Origin: Coleofasciculus sp. FACHB-T130
Lineage (GTDB): Bacteria; Cyanobacteriota; Cyanobacteriia; Cyanobacteriales; FACHB-T130
Direction: 5' to 3'
Length of the DNA: 64,000 nucleotides
NCBI RefSeq assembly: GCF_014695375.1
Contig: NZ_JACJOG010000039.1
Coordinates: 19,152 to 83,151 of the forward strand
Positions within the stretch are counted from its first letter, which is position 1. Every line of letters starts with the position of its first letter. Below the pieces are notes generated by a model. The model was given only the letters and a program-made list of their open reading frames with translations. It made no database searches and was not told the origin of the DNA. Shown piece after piece: positions 46,479 to 57,900 of this stretch. The translations under genes were made by a program, and so were the position numbers.

Positions 46479-46925
46479 TCATTCCGATGGCAGGGTAACA
46501 GTTTCCAGCCAAAACTCTTCAATTCCTTTAACAATTTTAAAGAGCTGGCTGAGGTTGCGGGATTTGGTGATGTAGCAATTTACGTGCAAGTCATAGCTGT
46601 GGAAAATATCATCTTCATTTTTAGAAGTTGTCAGCACTACTACTGGGATGCGTTTCAGCTTGGGGTCGGCTTTAATTTCCGCCAAGACTTCTCGACCATC
46701 CTTCTTCGGCAAGTTCAAATCCAGCAGAATCAGGTCAGGGCGAGGTGCATCAGCATACTCGCCCTCTTGGCGCAAGAAAGCCATCGCATCCACACCATCT
46801 CTGACTGTCACGACTTGGTGTGGAAGCGAGCTATTTTTTAAGGCTTCTTGGATTAAGCGGATATCGGCTTTATTGTCCTCGACTAAAAAGATTGTTTTGT
46901 GGTTTTCTTCCGTTTCTACGCTCAC
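46479..46925 (-). CDS. rcp1: Rcp1-like response regulator (single receiver domain)
   Basis: The 148-residue regulator is one CheY-like domain with an extended C-terminus: acidic pocket FLVEDNKADIRL (about 13-24), phospho-acceptor D69 in DLILLDLNLPKKDG, and T/K residues VVVLTTSKNEDD. Rcp1 proteins are the cognate receivers of Cph1-type phytochromes. Its start codon lies 56 bp inside the phytochrome reading frame, so the two are translationally linked. No DNA-binding domain is present. It probably relays to other kinases or to motility/biofilm outputs. Confidence 0.93.
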   Translation of the reverse strand: MSVETEENHKTIFLVEDNKADIRLIQEALKNSSLPHQVVTVRDGVDAMAFLRQEGEYADAPRPDLILLDLNLPKKDGREVLAEIKADPKLKRIPVVVLTTSKNEDDIFHSYDLHVNCYITKSRNLSQLFKIVKGIEEFWLETVTLPSE

Positions 46926-49176
46926 GATCGCGTCCCCCTACTGGAATCGTAAAGTAGAATGTTGCACCCTGACCTAATTGGGACTCGACCCAGATGCGCC
47001 CTCGGTGACACTCAACAATCTTTTTGCAAATTGCTAAACCCATTCCTGTACCTTGATACTCATCCCGCGTATGCAGACGCTGAAAGATAACAAAAATGCG
47101 ATCGCTAAACTGCGGATCGATGCCAATCCCGTTATCCCGTACTGAGAATAGCCACGCATCCTCTAGTCGAGAAGCTCCTACATGGATTTCTGGCGGTTGC
47201 TCGCTGCGGAACTTGATAGCATTGCCAATCAGGTTCTGGAACAGTTGCATCAACTGGGTGCTATCTGCCATAACCGTCGGCAAGGGATCGTGAGCGATCG
47301 CAGCTCCCGTTTCCGAGATGCGTCCTCGCAAATTAGCCAAGGCACGGTCTAAAGCCGTGTCCACCCCTGTCATTTCAAACTCGATAGCCTGCATATCCAC
47401 CTTAGAGTATGCCAGCACGTCATCAATTAGCGTCTGCATTAAGCTGACTCCCTCAACAGTGAAGCCAATGAATTCCTTCGCGTCTTCGTCGAGTTGCTCT
47501 AGATAGCGCATCTCCAAAAGTTGTACGTAGTTCGCTACCTGATTGAGTGGCTCTTGCAAGTCATGGGAGGCGACGTAAGCAAACTTTTTCAGCTCAGCAT
47601 TGGAACGTTCTAAATCTTGAGCTAATTGGGCAAGTTCATCAGCTTGGCGCAGCACAATGTTAATAATTGCCTTTCTGAGTTCAAGTGCAGCTTTAATTTC
47701 TACCTGTTTCCAGGGTAAAGACGTTAAGCGAACCGTTTCTTTCCACAGATCAAATGATTTGCGAGGACACAGACGAATATTTCCCTCTGACTGGTTTACT
47801 TCAAACGCCTTATTTGGGTCGCCACCCCAATTCACGGTTTGAATTACTTCCGGTCGAAACCACAAAACATAGTTATTCTTAGAAATCGGAATCGCTAATA
47901 AGCCACTGGCAACGTTTTTGAAACTTTCTGCATCTGGATAAATCTGAGGTAAGGAATCGCTATAGAAGACTTCTTCCTCGACGTTATTCTTTAGCCATTG
48001 GACTAAAAAGTTGAGTTCTTCTTCTGTGGGAGTCTCACCAACCATCGTGCAATCCCCACCAAAGCACACGGCGGCACCTTTAGCGTTAGCAAGCTCCAGC
48101 AGATTCGGCTGGTGTTTAACTAAACCATCAATAAAGTTTTCTTCTTGAGACATATATTCAACCAAGGCTGATTGGATATATGTCAGCTTCATGCGATAGC
48201 CGTAATCTTCAGTTTCTTCTCTGGTTGAGATTTCTGAAAAGATGACGCGCCCCAAGAATTCGCAAGCTTTTCGCAGCTCATAAGAAACATACTTGGGGGA
48301 CTGATGATGGCAAGCAATCAGTCCCCAAAGTTTTTGATCTTTCATCAAAGAAATTGTCAGAGAAGCACCCACACCCATATTGTGCAAGTACTGGATATGA
48401 CAAGGAGACGCGCTTCTAAGAATAGAGTTCGTTAAATCAAGCGGACGTTGATTAACTGGATTAAGAATCGGAAAAAGTTCAGCAGATTGAGAAGTGGCAT
48501 CCGGGATTAACCTGATCCAATTCGAGGTAAATAACTTTCTAGCTGGTTTAGGAATATCTGATTCTGGGAAGTGGAGACCTAAGTAAGGCTCCATACTTTC
48601 TAGTTTTTCTTCAGCGAGGACAGATCCATGCCCATCGTCATCAAACTTATATAGCATCACCCTGTCAAATCCGGTGACTTTTCGCACCTCTTTCACAATG
48701 ATTTGACAAAAGTCACCCAGAGTTGATGTTTTTTCTAACTGGTTGATAGAGGCTCTGGCTAGATGATAAAAGCTTAAGAAGGGGATGTTTTCTTGGGAAA
48801 TCGCAGGTTCTAATTCCAAAATTAAAAATCCATCTGCATTCCGGTGGAAAATGCCATCAAAGACTAAATACTCATCGCCTTTTCTTCTAGCCCAAATCTT
48901 GATAGGGTTGATAAAATCAAGATTTTCTTCTAATAGTCCTGCTTTAATTCTGTCTACTTGGAATGGGTCGAGAACTTCTTCTAATTTCTTTTGCAGCATA
49001 TTTTCGGGGGAGATTCCGAAAACTGTGGATATATTGCTGCTAACTTGTAATATTGTTAACTCAGGTTCTGCGAGAACGAAAATTATTCCGTGAGGCTGAA
49101 TTTTACTAGCATTATGAATTGGTGCTTCTTTCAAGCTAGTTATATTAATCCCTGGCACTTGTAAATTGATTTCCAT
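46870..49176 (-). CDS. cph1: Cyanobacterial phytochrome histidine kinase, Cph1 type
   Basis: The red/far-red photoreceptor has 768 residues: PAS (about 20-125; IQPHGIIFVLAEPELTILQV), GAF (about 140-315) with the DIP motif D207-I208-P209 and the bilin-attachment cysteine C259 in SPCHIQYLHNMG, and PHY (about 320-510) with the tongue PRKSF at 471-475. HisKA follows with H538 in FAYVASHDLQEP, then HATPase (about 650-755; GTGMGLAICKKIVECHRG). C259, D207 and H538 have the same numbers as in Synechocystis Cph1, so phycocyanobilin binding is expected. The gene leads an operon with the Rcp1-like receiver and a REC-HK. Confidence 0.96.
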   Translation of the reverse strand: MEINLQVPGINITSLKEAPIHNASKIQPHGIIFVLAEPELTILQVSSNISTVFGISPENMLQKKLEEVLDPFQVDRIKAGLLEENLDFINPIKIWARRKGDEYLVFDGIFHRNADGFLILELEPAISQENIPFLSFYHLARASINQLEKTSTLGDFCQIIVKEVRKVTGFDRVMLYKFDDDGHGSVLAEEKLESMEPYLGLHFPESDIPKPARKLFTSNWIRLIPDATSQSAELFPILNPVNQRPLDLTNSILRSASPCHIQYLHNMGVGASLTISLMKDQKLWGLIACHHQSPKYVSYELRKACEFLGRVIFSEISTREETEDYGYRMKLTYIQSALVEYMSQEENFIDGLVKHQPNLLELANAKGAAVCFGGDCTMVGETPTEEELNFLVQWLKNNVEEEVFYSDSLPQIYPDAESFKNVASGLLAIPISKNNYVLWFRPEVIQTVNWGGDPNKAFEVNQSEGNIRLCPRKSFDLWKETVRLTSLPWKQVEIKAALELRKAIINIVLRQADELAQLAQDLERSNAELKKFAYVASHDLQEPLNQVANYVQLLEMRYLEQLDEDAKEFIGFTVEGVSLMQTLIDDVLAYSKVDMQAIEFEMTGVDTALDRALANLRGRISETGAAIAHDPLPTVMADSTQLMQLFQNLIGNAIKFRSEQPPEIHVGASRLEDAWLFSVRDNGIGIDPQFSDRIFVIFQRLHTRDEYQGTGMGLAICKKIVECHRGRIWVESQLGQGATFYFTIPVGGRDRERRNGRKPQNNLFSRGQ

Positions 49177-49614
49177 TACGATCCTTCCTTTTTTCTGGAA
49201 CTATCAGAAGTAGATTATCTATAGGATTGAATACCCTAAAAGGATTTCCCGCACCAGCTTAATGTCCCTTTCGTAGCGCTGTATTACTGGCAAATAGTCA
49301 GCTCGATCCTGAACTCCAAGATACAATGCTTGTCTATTTAGGGGCTGAAAAATTTGTTACTTTTCTAGTGAGTTTGCACTCCTCAACGGTGTTTCGCAGT
49401 GTCCCCTTAATCTGCTCGCGCTCAAAAGTCTAGCACAAGGATCGAGGCAACACTCATAAGGAGGATGTTAAGAATTCCACCAAAACAAAAAGTTTTTCTG
49501 CTTTTAGTGTTTCTGTCTTTATAAAGGGTTTTTAAGGTGTTAATTTGTTGAGATATATAAAATGGGGATGTCCTGCCTACAAGCGCTGAAAATCTCTTGA
49601 AAATAAAGATAAAA
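49177..49614. other. Upstream region of the phytochrome operon
   Basis: The 438 bp between the phytochrome start and the tsf terminator contain no gene. It is the promoter region of the signalling operon. No clear dyad or light-responsive box was recognised. Confidence 0.4.
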
Positions 49615-49647
49615 AAAGACAGGTTTCCATCATGGAAACCTGTCTTT
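49615..49647 (-). terminator. Strong intrinsic terminator of rpsB-tsf
   Basis: AAAGACAGGTTTCCAT (49615-49630) and ATGGAAACCTGTCTTT (49632-49647) form a 16-bp near-perfect palindrome. On the minus strand it is followed by a run of T (TTTTTTTATC). It starts 29 bp after the tsf stop. The symmetry lets it act in either direction. Confidence 0.92.
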
Positions 49648-49676
49648 CCTAGCGATTCAGCCAGAAAACTTACTGA

Positions 49677-50336
49677 TTAATTGCCGCCCATTTGAGCTGC
49701 AACTTCCTCAGCAAAATTGCTTTCTTTCTTTTCCAGTCCTTCACCGAGAATAAATCGGACGAAGCGACGGACTTGGATGTTTTCACCTAGCGTCGCAATA
49801 TTTTGCTTGATCAACTCTTCCACCGTGATACTTTGGTCACGAATGTAGGGCTGATCGACCAAGCTCAACTCTTGCAGGCGTTTGTCAATTCGACCCTGAA
49901 CAATCTTTTCTTTGATGTTCTGCGGCTTGTTGCCTAGGTCATCCCGCCCCATTTCGATTTCTTTTTCCTTCTCAACGATTTGAGCGGGAATGTCGCCAAC
50001 CTTCACGTATTCAACGTTGGGGCAAGCTGCAATCTGCATGGCTATGTTCCGCACCAGAGTTTGGAAGGCTTCGTTGCGGGCGACAAAGTCTGTCTCGCAG
50101 TTCACTTCCACCAGGACGCCGACTCGACCTCCGGTATGGATGTAGCTGCCGACCAGTCCTTCTGAGGCTTGGCGATCGCCTTTTTTCCCAGCGCTAACCA
50201 TTCCCTTTTGACGCAGCCACTCAATGGCTTTGTCCATATCGCCATCGGTTTCTTTTAGCGCTTTTTTGCAGTCCATCATGCCGACACCAGTTTTTTGGCG
50301 CAGCTCGTTCACGAGTTTTGCAGATATTTCCGCCAT
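49677..50336 (-). CDS. tsf: Translation elongation factor Ts
   Basis: EF-Ts recycles EF-Tu-GDP. The protein has 219 residues, the short cyanobacterial/chloroplast-like form. The N-terminal UBA-like domain ([20 protein letters not shown] then [20 protein letters not shown]) and the [14 protein letters not shown] signature in the core (about 81-94) are complete. The gene follows rpsB in the usual rpsB-tsf operon with 42 bp between. The operon ends at the palindromic terminator 49615-49647. Confidence 0.97.
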   Translation of the reverse strand: MAEISAKLVNELRQKTGVGMMDCKKALKETDGDMDKAIEWLRQKGMVSAGKKGDRQASEGLVGSYIHTGGRVGVLVEVNCETDFVARNEAFQTLVRNIAMQIAACPNVEYVKVGDIPAQIVEKEKEIEMGRDDLGNKPQNIKEKIVQGRIDKRLQELSLVDQPYIRDQSITVEELIKQNIATLGENIQVRRFVRFILGEGLEKKESNFAEEVAAQMGGN

Positions 50337-50378
50337 TTCCTCAGTTCCTAACTAAGAATTGATGTTTCTAACGCTGAA

Positions 50379-51176
50379 TTATCCCTCGGTTTCTTCTTCC
50401 TCTTCATCAGGAACCGAGTCGATTTCCTCGTATTCGATATCGTCTTCAGCGCCTTCGTAATCTTCGTAATCCTCTTCTGCTTCTGCGTCTAGCTGACCGT
50501 GACGACCTTCATAGATAGCGTCTGCCAACTTACCCACTATTAGCTTAATGGAGCGGATGGCATCGTCATTGGCTGGAACGGGAATATCCACTACATCCGG
50601 GTCGCAGTTTGTATCCAGCAGCGCGACGATAGGAATCCCCAGTTTTTGGCATTCTTGAACTGCATTGTATTCCCGACGCTGATCCACGATCACCACGATG
50701 TCGGGAACTTTCCGCATCTGCTTAATACCGCCGAGGTATTTCTGCAATTTGGTCATTTCCCGGCGCAGCATCGAAGCTTCTTTCTTGGGCAGTAAGTCGA
50801 GGACTCCGGTTTCTTCCCGGCGTTCCAAATCTTTTAGGCGCTCTACCCGTGTTTTAATGGTCGTCCAATTGGTGAGCATTCCCCCCAACCAACGTTGGTT
50901 GATGTAGTAAGAACCACAACGAGCGGCTTCTTGAGCCACAATTCCTGCGGCTTGACGCTTGGTACCGATGAAGAGAACCTTCTTGCCCTGTTCTGCGGCG
51001 GTTCGCATATAGGTGTAGGCATCTTCCATCAGCTGGGCAGTCTGAACCAAGTCGATGATGTGGACGCCATTGCGGGACGTATAGATGTATGGAGCCATTT
51101 TTGGGTTCCACCGGCGGGTCTGGTGCCCAAAGTGAACACCCGACTCCATCATCTGAGCCAAAGAAACAACTGACAT
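50379..51176 (-). CDS. rpsB: 30S ribosomal protein S2
   Basis: The 265-residue S2 protein starts [20 protein letters not shown], then [20 protein letters not shown], has the [20 protein letters not shown] motif near 158-177 and [16 protein letters not shown] near 200. The last 40 residues form a highly acidic tail ([17 protein letters not shown]). Such tails occur in cyanobacterial S2 but this one is long. It is transcribed with tsf. The 276-bp leader before 51176 may carry autoregulatory structure; none is obvious. Confidence 0.97.
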   Translation of the reverse strand: MSVVSLAQMMESGVHFGHQTRRWNPKMAPYIYTSRNGVHIIDLVQTAQLMEDAYTYMRTAAEQGKKVLFIGTKRQAAGIVAQEAARCGSYYINQRWLGGMLTNWTTIKTRVERLKDLERREETGVLDLLPKKEASMLRREMTKLQKYLGGIKQMRKVPDIVVIVDQRREYNAVQECQKLGIPIVALLDTNCDPDVVDIPVPANDDAIRSIKLIVGKLADAIYEGRHGQLDAEAEEDYEDYEGAEDDIEYEEIDSVPDEEEEETEG

Positions 51177-51452
51177 ATTTATTTTCCTTTCGGGTTAATC
51201 CTCCATCCAGGCGTATTTCCAGCGGAAACACCCGAAACCCTGAATGTGCGGAATGTACGAATTTAGACAACTCTTCCAGTTTATCAGAGTTATAAAAGCT
51301 TTGATAGGAAAATTTGCAGGAAAAACATTGAAAAATAGGCTAGCACAGTTGCGGTAGCCGATTTCTAGATATTTGGCAAGGAAAATATTAAAAGATTAGC
51401 GATCGCGCAAAATAAATCGCTCACTCGCATACTTGGCAGTACAAGCTGTAAA

Positions 51453-52394
51453 TTATGCTTTTTGCCTAGCTTCAGCGTAGGCTGCATAAACACCTTGAAC
51501 GTTGTACCAATTAAGGAAAATTCGAGCAATTTCTAAGGCTAATTGAGGTTTACCTTGATTAATCAGCCATTGCAAAAAGGGTGCCATTGTGCGCTCGTTG
51601 AGTCTGCCACCGAGGGAAAGAAGACCCCAGAGGATGCGGTGAAGGAGGGTCATTTGGATCATCATTTTGACATCCCAGGTAGGGTGCTTTTGGTAGAATA
51701 AAACGCCCATGCGTCCCCGTTGGATTTCTCGATCGATCATGGGGGGAATTTGTTCTAAGGCAAAAGGGGGATGCCAGTGATAGCCAACGGCGGCTGGACA
51801 TTTAATCAGTTTTAAACCCAGTTGTTTGAGCCTGATGCCGAGTTCTAAATCTTCCCAGCCGTAAAGTTGAAAGCGGGTGTCAAATAATCCAGCTTTTTCG
51901 AGCCATTTACGAGCGATCGCTACATTCCCCGTGGCAAAGTAAGCAGCGGAAAAATCCGTGATTTTGTAGGGTTCCGAGGTGGGATTCTCGAAGTTATTGG
52001 TATTGATCACCCAACCGTAAGTAAAGAGGCGATCGCTTCCGAGATTCTTTTCTCCCTCAACTAAGGCGTCGGCGTGTGCTTGGAGAAAATGCTCGGTAAC
52101 AACTAAATCGCTATCAATAAAGATAATCGTGTCACCCTGAGCCTGTTCTACTCCCAGATTACGGGCGGCGGCTGGCCCTTGATGGTCTTGCAAGAGCGAT
52201 CGCACGTGAGGAAATTCAGCGGCGTGTTGGGATAACCACTCCAACGTGCCATCCGTCGAACCATCATCCACCAGCACCACTTCATAGCCGCTGACGACGC
52301 TACCAGCACTCAATAGCTGGTGTTCCATTGCTCTGAGGCATTTTTCTAGAATCGGCTTGCGGTTATAAGTTGGAATGACAACGCTAAAAAACAC
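51453..52394 (-). CDS. Glycosyltransferase, family 2
   Basis: The 313-residue enzyme has a GT-A domain: FSVVIPTYNRKPILEKCLRA, VVLVDDGSTDGTLEWL near 40-55, DTIIFIDSDLVVTEHF near 88-103 (DxD-type), and the C-terminal galactosyltransferase-like motif LYGWEDLELGIRLKQLG (about 177-193). This layout is common in enzymes that extend exopolysaccharide or O-antigen repeats. It is divergent from argG with 191 bp between. No other glycan gene is adjacent, so it is not part of an obvious cluster. Confidence 0.88.
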   Translation of the reverse strand: MFFSVVIPTYNRKPILEKCLRAMEHQLLSAGSVVSGYEVVLVDDGSTDGTLEWLSQHAAEFPHVRSLLQDHQGPAAARNLGVEQAQGDTIIFIDSDLVVTEHFLQAHADALVEGEKNLGSDRLFTYGWVINTNNFENPTSEPYKITDFSAAYFATGNVAIARKWLEKAGLFDTRFQLYGWEDLELGIRLKQLGLKLIKCPAAVGYHWHPPFALEQIPPMIDREIQRGRMGVLFYQKHPTWDVKMMIQMTLLHRILWGLLSLGGRLNERTMAPFLQWLINQGKPQLALEIARIFLNWYNVQGVYAAYAEARQKA

Positions 52395-52585
52395 GATTTC
52401 CCCCGGATGACAACACTTTTAGTATCTCTCAAAGAACTGTAAGCCAATGAACAGAAAGCATTTTCATCTATCCCTTGGTGCCCCAGATGACTATGGCTGT
52501 AGATTAATCTGTGCTATTCCTGACAAGACTTGGCATAGATTAGTTGCATAATAAGAACTCGTTGTTTTGCGGAAGTGAGAGATCA

Positions 52586-53788
52586 ATGGGTCGTGCTACC
52601 AAAGTTGTGCTGGCATATTCAGGGGGAGTCGATACCTCCGTCTGCATCCCATACCTGAAGGAGGAATGGGGAGTTGAAGAGGTAATTACCCTGGCGGCGG
52701 ATTTGGGACAGGGAGACGAACTAGAGCCAGTCCGGGAAAAAGCGCTAAAATCCGGTGCTAGCGAATCGCTGGTTGCCGATGCTACAGAAAGTTTTGTCAA
52801 AGATTATGCGTTTCCAGCGATTCAAGCGAACGCTCTCTATGAAAATCGCTATCCCCTCCAGACTGCTTTGGCACGTCCGCTGATTGCCAAACTTTTAGTC
52901 GAAGCGGCTGAAAAATACGGTGCGGATGCGGTGGCGCACGGATGCACGGGGAAGGGCAATGACCAAGTTCGGTTTGATGTATCGATTGCGGCGCTGAACC
53001 CAGATTTGAAGGTGTTGGCACCAGCGCGGGAATGGGGGATGAGCCGAGAGGAAACCATCGCTTATGGTGAGCGTTATGGGATTCCTTCGCCCGTGAAAAA
53101 GAAATCTCCCTACAGTATCGATCGCAATTTATTTGGTCGCAGCATTGAGGCGGGGCCCCTAGAAGATCCTTGGACGGAACCGCTAGAAGAAATCTATGCG
53201 ATGACCAAAGCGATCGCTGACACGCCCAATGAGCCAGAATACGTTGAAATTGGCTTTGAAAAAGGCATCCCGATCTCCCTCAACGGTGAAGCTTTGCCAC
53301 CTGTGGCGCTAATTACGAAACTCAACGAAATTGCAGGAAATCACGGTGTCGGGCGGATCGATATGATCGAAAACCGCCTAGTGGGGATTAAATCGCGGGA
53401 AATCTATGAAGCCCCGGCTTTAATGGTTTTAATTCATGCCCACCGCGACTTAGAAAGTCTCACCTTAACCGCAGATGTGACCCACTACAAGCGCGGTATC
53501 GAAGAAACTTATACTCAGCTAGTTTATAACGGTCTTTGGTATAGTCCGCTCAAAGCCGCCCTGGATGCCTTCATTCAACAAACACAGGAGCGGGTATCGG
53601 GAACGGTGCGAGTTAAACTTTTTAAGGGCAACTCGATGACTGTGGGGCGTAAATCTGAGAAGTCCCTTTACAGCCCAACGTTAGCAACTTATGGGGCTGA
53701 AGACCAGTTTGACCATAAAGCTGCTGAAGGATTTATCTACGTTTGGGGATTACCGACTCGCGTTTGGTCGCAAAAAGCGAGAGGTTAG
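52586..53788 (+). CDS. argG: Argininosuccinate synthase
   Basis: The enzyme condenses citrulline and aspartate with ATP in arginine synthesis; arginine also feeds cyanophycin in many cyanobacteria. The 400-residue protein shows the PP-loop [11 protein letters not shown] (9-19), the citrulline/aspartate sites [11 protein letters not shown] and the [18 protein letters not shown] segment. The ATG at 52586 is used: it starts [12 protein letters not shown] and has GAGAG upstream. An ATG at 52544 would add 14 residues foreign to the family. It converges with the DedA gene. Confidence 0.97.
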   Translation: MGRATKVVLAYSGGVDTSVCIPYLKEEWGVEEVITLAADLGQGDELEPVREKALKSGASESLVADATESFVKDYAFPAIQANALYENRYPLQTALARPLIAKLLVEAAEKYGADAVAHGCTGKGNDQVRFDVSIAALNPDLKVLAPAREWGMSREETIAYGERYGIPSPVKKKSPYSIDRNLFGRSIEAGPLEDPWTEPLEEIYAMTKAIADTPNEPEYVEIGFEKGIPISLNGEALPPVALITKLNEIAGNHGVGRIDMIENRLVGIKSREIYEAPALMVLIHAHRDLESLTLTADVTHYKRGIEETYTQLVYNGLWYSPLKAALDAFIQQTQERVSGTVRVKLFKGNSMTVGRKSEKSLYSPTLATYGAEDQFDHKAAEGFIYVWGLPTRVWSQKARG

Positions 53789-53795
53789 TTTGAAA

Positions 53796-53880
53796 GTTTT
53801 GAGTTTTGAGTTTTGAGTTTTGAGTGAGAAAACACATTCTTTTCATTCAAAACTTAATTGCTCATCACTCAAAACTTTTT
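53796..53880. terminator. Tandem heptamers and inverted repeat between argG and the DedA gene
   Basis: Four TTTTGAG-type heptamers lie at about 53797-53824. Two reverse copies (TTCAAAAC and ACTCAAAAC) lie at about 53846-53875, so the block can fold as AAAGTTTTGAGT with ACTCAAAACTTTT. It fills the gap between two convergent genes and probably terminates both. Confidence 0.55.
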
Positions 53881-54513
53881 CTAATCTCCCTCGATCGAAC
53901 GCTTGGCTTCGCGGGACTCCAGCCACAGAGGGACGGCAATCCAGGCAATCAACAGGAATAACGCGATTAGACCAAATTGTGCGACCCACACAACTAATTG
54001 TTCCAGAGGTACCAGTCGCCCTGCAAAAAAGGACAACGTGACCATTACCGATGCCCAAGCAGTCGCCCCAGCTATGTTATAAGCCATAAACTTGAGGAAG
54101 GGCATTTGGGCAATTCCAGCGAGAGGACTGGCGACAATTCGCAGCACAGCCAGGAAACGACCGAGAAACACTGTTTTTCCGGCGTTCTCGCTCACTTGTT
54201 GCTTGAGTTGTAAGAGTTTTTCTTCGCGGATGCGGAAAAATCCCCCAACTTTCACCAGCAGGGGCCAGCCGCCTTTTCTGCCAATCCAGTAACCGCAAGT
54301 ACCACCGACAACTGCACCAGCGATCGCACTCCCTAGCACGAACCAGTAACTCAGTTCCTTACTTCCCGCCAAGAAACCCCCGGCGAGCGTGATTGTTTCA
54401 CCAGGGATGGGAATGCCAAGATTTTCCAGCAAAATCCCCAAAAAAACTGCCCAGTAACCGTAGTGGTGGGCAATTTCTTTGATATTTTCTACAGATACAA
54501 ACTCTAAAGACAT
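53881..54513 (-). CDS. DedA-family membrane protein
   Basis: The 210-residue integral membrane protein belongs to the DedA/VTT superfamily, members of which move undecaprenyl-phosphate or other lipids across the membrane or support proton homeostasis. Typical features: GYWAVFLGILLENLGIPIPGE at about 18-38 (glutamate and Gly/Pro), SAIAGAVVGGTCGYWIGRKG (about 62-81), and FLGRFLAVLRIVASPLAGIA (about 115-134) with the conserved F-x-R pattern. About five hydrophobic segments are present. It is divergent from the GGDEF-EAL gene. Confidence 0.92.
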   Translation of the reverse strand: MSLEFVSVENIKEIAHHYGYWAVFLGILLENLGIPIPGETITLAGGFLAGSKELSYWFVLGSAIAGAVVGGTCGYWIGRKGGWPLLVKVGGFFRIREEKLLQLKQQVSENAGKTVFLGRFLAVLRIVASPLAGIAQMPFLKFMAYNIAGATAWASVMVTLSFFAGRLVPLEQLVVWVAQFGLIALFLLIAWIAVPLWLESREAKRSIEGD

Positions 54514-54965
54514 TTATCTGGGTCTTTACATAGATTCATACTTCTATCATAGTGGCTCGATCCGCTCAGGGTGTCAATCAGGGCGGGAAATCTTGAGATT
54601 GTTATCGAGACGGCTACGGGCGAGGATTTTGCCCCTAGCACTCAAGGGCGATCGCACTCCTCTTCATCGGCAAATAGGCAGCCCAATATCTTTCTTGAGG
54701 AAATAAGGATTAAACAGGCGAGTTTACGTCTTTTTCGATTTGCTGCTTCGCCTTAAAAAAACATTTTCAGCAGGTATACCGACGGACAGATGCCAAATTT
54801 TAATTTTATTCTTATTAAGACTGTTAAAAAGTAATGCTCGTCAGGACTCAAACCAAAAACCAGTTGTGAGTGAATTTGCAACTGTGGCTGAGTGAGGACT
54901 TCTCTAGCTTTACCCTTGAGGAGAGGAACTCTAAGATAGAGGTATTTTGTTTCTAATATTATTTT
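54514..54965. other. Divergent promoter region
   Basis: The 452 bp between the DedA gene (minus) and the GGDEF-EAL gene (plus) contain no credible gene. Promoters for both directions should lie here. No strong dyad was seen. Confidence 0.35.
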
Positions 54966-57900
54966 ATGTCTAAAGACTCAATAAAAGTGCTTTTAATTGA
55001 GGATGACGAGGATGACTATATTCTGACGCGCGATCTCCTTTCAGAAATTGAGCGAGAAAAGTTTGATCTCGAATGGGTAGATAGTTATGATGCTGCTTTA
55101 GAAAAGATTCAGATGCATCAACATGATGTCTATTTAGTGGACTATTGTCTTGGCGCACACAACGGCTTGGAATTGTTACAAGAAGCCATTTCAACTAATT
55201 GTAAAGCGCCGATCATCTTGCTGACCGGGCAAGGAGATCGGGAAGTAGACTTTGCAGCAATGAAAGCGGGAGCCGCCGATTACCTAGTTAAGGGGAAGAT
55301 GGACGCGCCGCTATTAGAGCGGGCGATCCGCTACTCGATCGAGCGAGTCAAAACGTTAGAGGCGCTGCGGGAGAGTGAATCGCGGCTAGAGAATATTCTT
55401 GGCTCGCTCGATGACAGCGTATGGTCGGTTTCAGCCATCACTAGGGAGCCGATTTACATCAGTCCGGCGGCGGCGGAAATTTATGGTCGTCCAGTCTCGC
55501 AGTTTTTCGAGCGCCCGAACCTCTGGCTGGAGGTGATTCACCCAGAGGATCGAGAACGAATAGAAGCTATGACGCAAGCGTTACTCCAAGTCGGTGCAGC
55601 AGACGAAGAGTATCGTATTTTCCGACCGGACGGGGAAGAGCGTTGGATTCGCAATCGCGCTCATCTAGGGCGTGACGCGAATGGGAATGTCATCCGAATC
55701 GATGGTTTGGCTGCCGATATTACCAAACGCAAGCAGGCAGAAGAAGCCTTGCGGTCAGCTATGCGCGAAAACAGCCAGCTAGCGGCGGCGATCGCTAACC
55801 TGACAACTGGAGTTACAATCACCGATCCAACTTTACCTGACAATCCAATTATCTTTGTCAATCCTGCTTTTACTGCCATCACCGGCTACTCGGCGGCGGA
55901 AGTGATGGGTTCTAATTGCCGCTTTCTACAAGGGAAAGATACCGATTTCACTGTTGTGAAAGTGATGCGAGAAGCGATCGCATCAAAGCAACCGATTATG
56001 TGTGTAGTCCTGAACTACTGCAAAGATGGGACACCGTTCTGGAATGAACTCACCATCAACCCAGTTTTTGATAACGATGGGAAACTCATCAACTTCATCG
56101 GGTTGCAGAACGACATCACGGTTCGCAAGCAAACCGAAGAGGCAATTGAACGACTGCGCCACCAAAACGAACTAATTCTCAACTCAGCGGGTGAAGGAAT
56201 TTATGGTTTGGATATTCATGGAAACGCCACCTTTGTTAATCCAGCTGCTGCGAGAATGCTGGGATGGGAAGTTGAAGAACTCATTGGCAAACCCTTGCAT
56301 TTTATTTGCCACCATTCAAAAGCCGATGGCGCTCCTTATCCGCGAGAAGCGTGTCCAATTTATGCAGCCTTTAAGGATGGCACAGTTCAACAAATAGAAG
56401 AAGAAGTCTTTTGGCGAAAAGACGGTACGAGCTTTCCCGTTGAATACATCAGCACCCCCATTCGAGAAAATGGTCAGTTGGTGGGTGCAGTCGTTACCTT
56501 CCAAGATATTACCGAGCGCGTAGGGGCAGCTACCAAGGCCGCCCAGACCCAGGAGGCTTTGCGTGAGAGTCAAGAACGTTATGAACTCGCCGTTTCTGGT
56601 GCTAACGACGGACTTTGGGACTGGAATTTAAAAACAAACGAAATTTATTTTTCTCCCCGCTGGAAATCCATGCTGGGCTGCGAGGAGAGCGAAATTAGCA
56701 ATACGCCTGATGCCTGGTTTGAGCGAGTGCATCCTGAGGATATCGAGCAGTTGAAAGGGCAGATTTCTTTACATCTGGAAGGGCTGACCCCCCATTTTGA
56801 GAACGAACATCGCATACTACACAAAGACGGAACATACCGTTGGATGCTAATCCGGGGGATGGCTGTACGAGACACAAATGGTAAAGCCTCTCGCATGGCT
56901 GGCTCTCAAACTGACATCACCGAGCGCAAGCAAGTTGAGAAACAACTCCTCCATGATGCTTTTCATGACGTGTTGACAGGCTTGCCAAACCGAGCCTTGT
57001 TTAGGGATCGGTTGGGACAGGCAATTGAACGGTCAAAACGAACCAGTGACTATTTCTTCGCCGTCCTTTTTCTAGATATTGATCGCTTCAAGGTGATTAA
57101 TGACAGCTTGGGACACATGATTGGCGATCAATTGCTGGTAGCGATCGCGCAGCGGTTGAAAGCTTGCCTGCGGGGTGGAGATACAGTTGCACGGTTAGGT
57201 GGAGATGAGTTCACCATCCTGCTCGACGATGTCAAAAATATCAATAACGCCACTGACATTGCCGAGCGCATCCACTTAGAACTTATGCATCCTTTCAGCC
57301 TTAACGAGCAAGAGGTATTCACGACAGCAAGCATCGGCATTGCCATCGGGGGTGGTTCGCAAAGCGCCCCAGCAATTGGATATGACTGTCCGGAAAATCT
57401 CCTGCGCGATGCTGACACCGCAATGTATCGTGCCAAATCAATGGGGAGAGCGCGTCACGAAGTCTTTGATACCACCATGCATACCCGCGCGGTGGCACTC
57501 TTGCAACTGGAAAACGACTTGCGGCGTGCGATCGAGCGGGATGAATTTCAGCTTCACTATCAACCCATTGTGTCATTGACAACTGGCAGGCTTGACGGGT
57601 TCGAGGCGCTTGTACGCTGGCAGCATCCGGAGCGCGGTTTAATCTCTCCAGCGGAATTTATTCCCATTGCCGAAGAAACAGGTTTAATTGTTCCCATTGG
57701 GCTGTGGGTACTCTACAATGCATGTTACCAAATGTATGATTGGCAGCAATTTTATCCAGAATTACTATTAACAATCAGTGTTAATCTTTCCAGCAAACAG
57801 TTTTTACAACCAGATTTAGTCAAGCAAATCGATCAAATTTTGCGGGAGACTCGCCTGGATGCGCGAAGTTTGAAGTTAGAAATTACTGAAAGTGCAGTTA

